A program made the position numbers and the translations under genes. Of a stretch of 64,000 nucleotides of DNA, positions 1-9,233 are shown piece by piece. The stretch lies in contig OY726569.1 in NCBI GenBank assembly GCA_963383645.1, positions 78,554,711 to 78,618,710 on the forward strand, written 5' to 3'. The DNA comes from Muscardinus avellanarius. Its lineage: Eukaryota; Chordata; Mammalia; Rodentia; Gliridae. The notes beneath the pieces are model-generated. The model had not been told where the DNA came from. It was given only the letters and a program-made list of their open reading frames with translations, and made no database searches. How positions within the stretch are numbered: position 1 is the stretch's first letter; every line of letters begins with the position of its first letter.

Positions 1-336
1 CCCAGCATAAGCGATGTGACACTACAGGCATGTTCAACTACCTCTGGAACAGAAGAAGAGGTCGGACCACAAGCTCGCCTACTGAGCACTGCTTAGGTTC
101 GTCATGCTCTGACCCTAAGGATGGTGGGGTGGTTCACGCCAATGACAGAGGAAGACATACTGACTTGCCCTTCATGTAAAGAGATTGTGTAAAATGAGTT
201 TTTGAATGGGAAAAAGACAGTGAGATGCATATACCCACTGAAGATCATTTGAGGAAAATAAAAGACTTAAGTCAATCAGTCTTAGGTACCTGACAAATAC
301 TGCCATTTTTATTACAAGTGTTAAAAAAGATGTCAC
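1..336. other. ALDH6A1 intron, no feature recognised
   Basis: Non-coding by content. The first bases resemble the worn end of a minus-strand SINE ('cccagc'). No exon of ALDH6A1 was found here in any frame. Confidence 0.5.
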
Positions 337-520
337 AGCTGGGCATGGTGGCCTACACCTATAACCCCATACTTGGGAGGCTGAGACAGGAGGATAACAG
401 ACATTAGCCACTTAGTGAGGTCCCCTGCATCGTAGTGAGACCCTGCTTTAAAATAAAATAGGGCTGGGACTATAGCTCAGAGGCAGAACGCCCCTAGGTT
501 CAATTCTCAGTACCGCATAA
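337..520 (+). mobile_element. Dimeric B1-dID SINE (form I, old)
   Basis: B1 half from 'agctgggcatggtggcc', ID half from 'gggctgggactatagctcagagg', ending 'cagtaccgc'. It carries many substitutions and sits about 115 bases past the ALDH6A1 exon 5 donor. Confidence 0.85.
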
Positions 521-634
521 GATATCACAGGATAGCAAAATCGACATAAAGAAGCAACCTCCCCATTCTGGGATCTTGGCCTCCCCTCTGCCTTTGCTCT
601 TTCCCAAAAGTTCCATAAGGGGCTCCCAGCTTAC

Positions 635-713
635 GAAGGCCTCGAAATACATCTCCTTCAGCATCAGCTAGGGTCTTCCCTTGTTCCAAGGTGATTAATC
701 TGGCGATTTCTTT
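635..713 (-). CDS. ALDH6A1: ALDH6A1 coding exon 5
   Basis: 79 bases between acceptor ctctccag and donor gtaagc, encoding KEIARLITLEQGKTLADAEG and DVFRGL plus one base. It contains the ALDH-typical 'LITLEQGKTLADAEGDV' motif. The exon ends in phase 1, and the next exon lies off the left edge. Confidence 0.97.
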
Positions 714-842
714 CTGGAGAGAAAACATACAAATAGAAACAAGAATACAAGAATATTCCTTTTTATTTTTGCAATGCTGGAAGTCAAACTCAGGGTTTCA
801 TACATGCTAAGCAAGCATTCTACCACTGCGCTACACTCTAAA

Positions 843-881
<39 letters not shown>

Positions 882-2026
882 GGGGATGGAACCCAGGGGC
901 AATCTACCTCCGAGCTACACCCCCAGCCCTATTTTTTTATTCTTTATTTTGAATAGGGTTTCACTAAGTTGCAGAAGGCCTCACTAAGTAGCTGAGGCTG
1001 TCCGCGAACCACGCTCCTCCTGTCTCAGCCTCCCAAATGCTGGGATTACAAGCGTGCCCTACCACACCCAGCTCCCTATGTTCTTTTTTAGTTCTCAGAT
1101 AACCAAAGCAGAACAAAACTGAGGGAGAAGCAGAACAAGAGAGACCCACGGTTGTCTCTGTATTGCAGAGTTAGGAAGGGCAGTCTCTGGAGGAGTGATC
1201 AACTCACCTTTAGGCAATAGAGTGGGAAATTACGCCATTTAGATTTCTTACCAAGTTTTCTTTAATAAGTTGCTGATAGCGGAGCAGGACCTGCTGACGG
1301 CTTAATATGGATGTGTCTGCCCATGCAAGAAAAGCACGTTTACAGGAAGCAACGGCCGCATCCATTTCAGCTTTGGTGGACTGAGGGACCCGACCAATGA
1401 CCTCATTGGTAGCCTGAGGGGAAAAATAAGTGATTATACTTTGTCAACACCCTACCTTTTCCATGTTCCATATAGTCACACAGTCAGCACCACGTGCTTC
1501 ATGATAGATACCCATGTCCCCACCTTCCCACCATGTCCCCAGTATCCAAGCTAACACCCCAAAATTGTTTTGCTTACTGGGTTGTGGATATCAATCCATT
1601 TATCACTTTTGGATTCAACAAACTTCCCATCGATGAAGAGTTTTACAGTTGGCTGGGGAATAAAACAAAACAGAAAACTTGGTATTAATCAGCTTTGCTT
1701 GTCCCTTTCCCTTTTACAAAGAGAAAGGAATTTAGGCTGATAATAATTGAATCTTCTGGTCTATAGAAAAATTACCACTAGGGAGCCAGGCGTGGTGGCG
1801 CACTCTTGTAATCCCAGCCTTTGGGAAGTTGAGACAGGAGGATCGCAGTTTGTGGACAGCCTCAGCTACTTAGTGAGGCCCTTTGCAACTCAGTGAGACC
1901 CTGTTTCAAAATAAAGAATAAAAAATAGGGCTGGGGGTGCAGCTCAGAGATAGAATACACCTGGGTTCCATCTCCAACACTGCAAAGGAAGGAAGGAAGG
2001 AAGGAAGGAAGGAAGGAAGGAAGGAA

Positions 2027-2072
<46 letters not shown>

Positions 2073-3577
2073 AAAGGGCTGGGGGTGTAGCTTGGAGGTA
2101 GAATGCTCCTAGGTTCATCCCCAGTACCATAAAAAAATGAAATATTACCACTAGGAAAGAGATATGGAATATTCTTATCTGTAGTGTATATTAAGATGCA
2201 GAAGTACATTTCAATACTGCTGTCTCTTTGAGAATGGGAAATTTCCTCCTATTCAACCAGTGAATTTTTTTTTTGGCAGTACTAGGGATGGAACCCAGGG
2301 GCATTCTACCTCCAAGCTGTGCCTTGAGCCTGATTTTATTTCTTGTTTGGAACTAGAGTCTGACTAGGTTGCTCAGAGCCTTGCAAAGTTGTTGAGGCTG
2401 GCTTTAAACCTGCAATCCTCTTGCCTCAGGCTCCCAAGTACTGGGATTATAAGTGTGTGCTACCAAACCTGGCCATACTTCTATATTAAAAGGATTTTGA
2501 GTAGTAGTCCTTATTTATTAGATTTTTAGGTACTGTAAATGACTGATAGATGGTCTACCAAAAACAACTCTAAAAGTTGTTTAAAAACACTAGCCAGAGC
2601 TGGGCTTGGTGGTGCATCCTTGTAATCCCAGTACTTGGGAGGCTGAGGATGGCTTCAGCAACTTAGTGAAGCCATTCACAACTTAGTGAGTCTCTGTTTC
2701 AAAAATAAAAATAAAATAGGGCTGGGGGTATAGCCCAGAGGTATAATGACTCTGGGTTCGATCCCAAGTACCACCAACAAAAAAACTCCCATCCAGACAA
2801 CTATTTGGCAGGTTCAATAAAACCCTGAGAAGAGCCAGGTGTGGTGGTACACCCCTGTAGTTTCCAGCTACCCAAGGAGGCTGAGGCAAGAAGATTGCTT
2901 AAGCCCAGAAATTCAAGAGACCTTGTTTCCCCTTTCTTCTCTCCAAAGTCTAAACCTCTAGAAATCATGAAAATGTTTGTACCTTTTGACAGGTCAGTAT
3001 AGTACAGACTGAAATAATCCAAAAGAAGAAGAAAACCTATATTAAAAATGTTTTATAAGCCAGGCGTGGTGGCGCATGCTTGTAATCCCCGCGCTTGGGA
3101 GGCAGAGACAGGAGGATCGCGCAGGTTCGAAGCCAGATGCGCGCGCTGGCTTAGGAGACCCTGTTTCCAAATAAAAGTGTAGCCCGGAGGTAGAAGGGCT
3201 TCCAGGAACCCCAGTACCACCAAAAAAAAAAAAAATTTTTTTATAAACTGGGCGTTGCTTGTAATCCCCGCATTTGGGAGGCTGAGATAGGAGGATTGAG
3301 GTACGTAGACAGCCTCAGCTACTTAGTGAGGCCTTTTGCAACTCAGTGAGACCCTGTTTCAAAACTAAAAAAAGACGAGCTGGGAGTGGTGGTGCACGCT
3401 TGTAATCCCAGTACTTGGAAGGCTGAGACAGGAGGACGCATAGGTTTGAAGCTAGCCTTAGCTACTTAGTGAGGCTCTCAGCACCTTAGTGAGACCTGTT
3501 TCAAAATAAAAATATAAAATATGTCTGGGAGTGTAGCCCGGAGGTAGAAGGCCCCTGGGTTTCATTCCCAGTACCAC

Positions 3578-3623
<46 letters not shown>

Positions 3624-6600
3624 GCAACAACAACAACAACTATAGGGGAGAGGATGTATAGCACTTGCTTAGCATGCACAAGGCCATGTGTTTGATTTCC
3701 AGCACCGAAAATAAACAAAAAAACCCAAAGAACTAGAGATACCAAACTATAAAGAGTATTTTGCAATACTGAAAAAGCTTACAACATAATAGACATAATA
3801 TTAGATAAGGAAATCAAGATGTAAAATTTCATGTATTCTGATCACAATTAGGTAAATAAGATAAAAAGGAATACCCCCAAAATATACTGTATTCCTTCTC
3901 AGAAGTCCATCTATCGTGATAAATACACTCACCACTGAGGAAGAGAAGGAGGAGGCTGGATACCAGGTGGAATTTACTTTAGAAGAAACCTGTGAGGTAA
4001 AAATAATGACTTGATAAACGAGAGCAGAAAATTATTGAAAATTCAGGAAATACAATGAAGGAAACATTTCAGTGGACATGATGTACATACACAAATTTAT
4101 CAATGCCAATCTCAGTGCCATGCGGGGGAGGGGAGGGAGTGGGCTGGGGGCCGGGGGAGGCTTGGAGGGCTGTGTGCGTGTTTGTCTATCACCCTGGACT
4201 TCAGCATGATGTATGGTTACAGTGTACCACTAAAAAAGAAAAGACTTCAGGAGATGGCTACCAAATGCACATTCTAGTAGCTACTGTGGGTCTGTGAAAA
4301 AGGACTTGGTGTTTTCTCAAGGGCTAGATCATCTTGAAAAAAGGATTAAATCACGGGACACAGCAAACTATAAGAGAATAATATGTCATTCTTGTTCCGA
4401 ATTTCCAGTAGAGGTTGTGTGTGCGTGTGCGTGTGCGTGTGCATGTGTGTGTGGGATTGAACTGGGGATTGAACCCGGGGGCATTCTACCTCCGAGCTAT
4501 AGCCATAGCCCTATTTTTTAAATTTTGAAACAGGGTCTCACTAAGTTGCAGAGGCTGGTTTACAACCTGTAGTCCTCCTGTCTCAGCCTGCCAAGTACTG
4601 GGATTACAAGCATGTGCCACCACTTTTGGTTCAATAAGGCTATTTTTATTTTTTTTATATTTTGGTGGTACTGGAGGTGGAACCCAGCATGCAGGGATTA
4701 CAAACGTGTGCCACCACGCCCGGCTCAATAACCTATTTCTAAAATGCCATGGTTAGCTGGGCGTGGTGCCGCACGCTTGTAATCCCCATGCTTGGGAGGC
4801 TGAGACAGAAGGTTCGCACAGATTCAAAGCCAACCTCAGCTACTTAGTGAGGCTCTCAGCAATTTAGTGAGACCCTGTTTCCAAATAAAATATAAAAAAA
4901 TAGGTCTGGGAGTATAGCCTGGAGGTAGAAAGCATCTGGGTTCCACCTCCAGCACCACAAAAATAAATAAATAAAATTAAAATTAAAATGCCATAGCCGG
5001 GCGTGGTGGCACACACTTGTAATCACCGCACTTGGGAGGCGGAGACAGGAGGATTGTGCAGGTTCGAAGTCAGCCGCGCTGGCTTAAGAGACCCTGTTTC
5101 CACATAAAAAAGTATAAAAATAGGTCTGGGGGTGTAGCCCGTGGGAGTGTAGCCTGGAGGTAGAAGGGCTTCCAGGAACCCCAGTACCACCAAAAAAAAA
5201 AAAAAAAAAATTAAAATGCCATGGGTTCTGCGCGTGGTGGCACATACTGTAATTCCAGCATTTGGGGGGCTGAGACAGGAGGATCATGGTTCATAGACAG
5301 CTTCAGCTACTTAGTGACACCCTTTGCAACTCAGTGAGACCCTGTTTCAAAAAATAAAAAAAATAGGGCTGGGGGTGTAGCTCAGAGGTTCCATCCCCAG
5401 AACTGCAAAAATAAATAAATAAATAAATATGGGCATCTAATGGGAAAGAAAAGTAAATAGCATGCAGTTGGTGCTCATTAAATGCTGTTATTTTATTTGC
5501 ATTATAGATATTATTTGCTCTCACCCTTTGCTATTTCAGAATTTAACAATTCTCTTAACATTTCCAACTCCGCTATTTCTCTCACTTTCAGGAGCTGACC
5601 TTGTTTTTTTTTTATTTCAGAGAAAATAGAAACCATGAGATAAGAATCTTCTCAACTTCTTTTCCTTTTTTTGGTCCTGGGGATTGAACCCGGGAGCATT
5701 CTACTTTTGAGCTACATCCCCAGCCTTATCTTACTTTTTATTTTGAAACAGGGTCTCACTAAGTTAGTGAGGCTGGCCTCGTAGATCCTCCTGTATCAGC
5801 CTCCCACATACTGGGATTACAGGTGTGTGCTACTTTCTCAGCTTTCTCTCAACTTCTTAGTAGCAAACCTTCAAAATTGACCTGCAAGCCGGGCATGACG
5901 GCGCACGCTTGTAATCCCAGCATTCGGGAGGCTGAGACAGGAAGATCGCAGTTCATGGACAGCCTCAGCTACTTGGCAAGGCCATTTGTAACTCAGTGAG
6001 ACCCTGTTTCAAAATAAAGAATCAAAAATAGGGCTGGGGGTATAGCTCGGAGGTAGAATCCCCCTGGGTTCCATCCCCAGTACTGCAAAAAACAAAAACA
6101 AAAACCCAGCAACAGCCACAAAAAAACTGACCTGCACCTGATGGAGGTGGCCAGCAAGCTCCCTCAGGGCAAAGTGGTGGACAGAGAGAATGCACAATGT
6201 CTGTGGACTAAAGAGGTGTCTGCCCTTCAATCTAATGCACCTATGCTCAGCTGTTGATTTTTCTTGCTGTTGCGAAGATACTTCCATCAATAATTATTCC
6301 TTCTTGTACTATAAACCTCTTTCCATCCAATTGCTGTTTTATTAGCATATGTACACTAAAACAAAATCTTCTTCCTCAAACCAAAGTTGCCTTCACTCTG
6401 TTTTTGGGGGGGGAGGTTAGGGAGTGCTACTTGGGATGGAACCCAAGGGGTGTTCTACTTCTGAGCTCCTCCTTCAGAAATTTTAATTTTGTTTCTATTT
6501 TTTTGTGTGGTGTTAGGAATTGAACCTAGAGGCATTCTATCTCTGAGCTATACTCCCAGCCCTATTTTAATTTTTACTTTGAAACAGGTGCCATTAAGTT

Positions 6601-7541
6601 GCTGAGGACCTGGCTAAATTGCTGAGACTGTCTTTGAACTTGTGATCCTCCTTTCTCAGCCTCCCAAGGACTGGGATTACAGGCATGTGACATCATCCCC
6701 TACTAACTTTTCAACCTATTCCAGCCTTCGTGACTAAACACCAGTGGCTCCCTACATGCCATGGACTCTTCCCAGTCCTCCTTGGACTTGACCTGTCAGC
6801 AAAGGTGACATGATAATCCTGCTTCTTCCTGAACCTTTCACTTGTCTTCTGTGATGTCCTAGTATCTTTTTGGCCACTTCCCTGCCTCTTTTACTGGCTC
6901 ATCATTCTCCACTTGGCCATTTACTCTTGAGTTTCTGAACGCTTGCTCCTAGACTATTTCTTCTCATTTTATATTCTCTGTGTGATTTTATTAACTTCTG
7001 GGGCTTTACTATCAAGATCCTGATGACACCCAAGTCTGTGGTCCTTACCCTGAATGTTCCTCTTCAGGTGATAGTCCCAGGACTATCCTTACCACACCTC
7101 TACTTAAGTCACATGTTGAAAAAGTGGCACTCCCCACATCTCACTGATCTGCTCTGCTTTCTCCATCACACTTAGGTGAACAGGATCTACAGTGGGGCCA
7201 CTACTTACCTTGTTGCCCAAGGAGCATCCTGAATGTCACTTCATCTCCACTCTCTCTCTTCTAAGTGAATCAAACAAGTCCTAGCAGTCTGTCTTCCTAA
7301 AAGTCTTTCAAACACACCACCTCCTTCTCTTTAGCCCCCTTGTCATTACTCCAGTCTATACCATCTTTTTTATTTTTGGTACTGGGGATTGAATCCCAAG
7401 GCATTCTACCACTGATCAACTATATCCCCAGCCTTTTTTTTTAAATTCTGTTTTTGAAACAGGGTGTCTCACTAGGCTGGTTTCCTTCTTTCTTTTTTCC
7501 CTTCTCTTTTCTTTCTCTTCCTTCCTTCCTCCTCTTCTTTC

Positions 7542-7602
<61 letters not shown>

Positions 7603-7647
7603 TTGTTACCTCTAAGTTACACATTAAGTTAGCCCTATTCTTTCTTT

Positions 7648-7679
<32 letters not shown>

Positions 7680-9198
7680 TCCTTCCTTCCTTCTTTCTTG
7701 TACTCGGGATGGAACCCAGGGGCTTCCTACCTCTGAGCTATACTCCCAGACCTATTTTATATTTTATTTGGAAACACGGTCTCACTAAGTTGCTGAGAGC
7801 CTCACTAAGTAGCTGAGGCTGGCATCGAACCTGTGCGATCCTTCTGTCTCAGCCTCCCAAGTACTGGAATTACAAGTATGCACCACCATGCCTGGCCTCC
7901 CAGTCTTATTTTTTATTCTTTGTTTTGAAACAAGGTCTCACTAAATGCAGAGGGCCTCACTTAAGTAGCTGAGGCTCTCTGCAAACAGTGATCCTCTTGT
8001 CTTAGCTTCCCAAGTACTGGGATTACAAGCTTGCACCAACATGCCCAGCCTCCTAGGCTGGCTTTTAACCTACAATCCTCCTGTATTCAAGCCGGGCTCA
8101 AACGTCTTTCTAAAACACAATCTATTTGTGGTGGCTTTTGTAATCCCAGGACTTTGGAAGCTAAAACAGAAGGACCTCAGGTTTGAGGCCAGGCTCAGCA
8201 ATTTAGTGAGGTCCTCAGAAACTTGGTGAGATCTTGTTTCAAATTAAATAATAAAATAGAGTTGTGGGTGTAGCTCAGAGGTAGAATGCCCCTGGGTTCA
8301 GTTCCCAGTGCTCTTCCCCTTACCTCCACCAAATGTCACTTTAAGAAAAAACACAAATCTGGTCAGATCACTTTCATGTTCAAAACCTCTATCAGGGCTC
8401 AAAATACAGCTCAGTGGCAGAGTGCTTGCTGTGCATGCATGAGGCTCTGGCTCCCACTCTTTTGTTTTTTGCAGTACTGGGTATGGAACCCCAGGGACAT
8501 TCTACCTCCAAGCTATACCCCCAGCCTGTTTTTCTATTATTTATTTATTTATTTATCTATTTATTTATTTATTTATTTATTTGGTGATACTGGGTTTCCT
8601 GGAAGCCCTTCTACCTCCGGGCTACACTCCCAGACCTATTTTTACATTTTTATTTGGAAACAGGGTCTCCTAAACCAGCGCGTGCGGCTGGCTTCGAACC
8701 TGCACGATCCTGTCTCTGCCTCCCAAGCGCGGGGATTACAAGCCTGCGTCACCACGCCCGGCCTTCTATTCTTTATTTTGAAACAGGGTCTCACTGAGTT
8801 ACAAAGGGCCTCACTAAGGAGCTGAGGCTGGTCGCAAACGTGCGATCCTCCTGTCTCAGCCTCCGAAATGCTGGGATTGCAAGCGTGCGCCACCACACCG
8901 GGCTTTGGATCCCACTCTTGGCACTATAAAGCAAAGCAAAGCAAAACAAAACAAAACCTTCCACTGCCCTTGGGATAAAGATCAATTGCCTTACGTTGCG
9001 TGGACTCTACATGGTATCTCTATATAGTAGCTTTGTTTCTCAGAGAGCCACAGCTTGTACTTTCCTCCTTGCATTCTCTGCTCCAGCCATTCTGAATGTT
9101 CTGTGCTCTTTGCCCCTGCACATGCTGCCTCTTGACTGAATTATTTCATCCTTTTGCTTGGCTCACTTCTACCCTTTTAGGTTCCCACTTGGATGAAC

Positions 9199-9233
<35 letters not shown>

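Noticed and set aside
1862..2209. Protein with FLSFFLSFFLP repeats
   Set aside because: Translation of the GGAA/GAAA microsatellite in a SINE tail.
8286..8825. 179-codon open frame
   Set aside because: It runs entirely through nested SINEs and a TTTA array. The repeated 'LGLQACVTTPG'-type text is antisense SINE translation.
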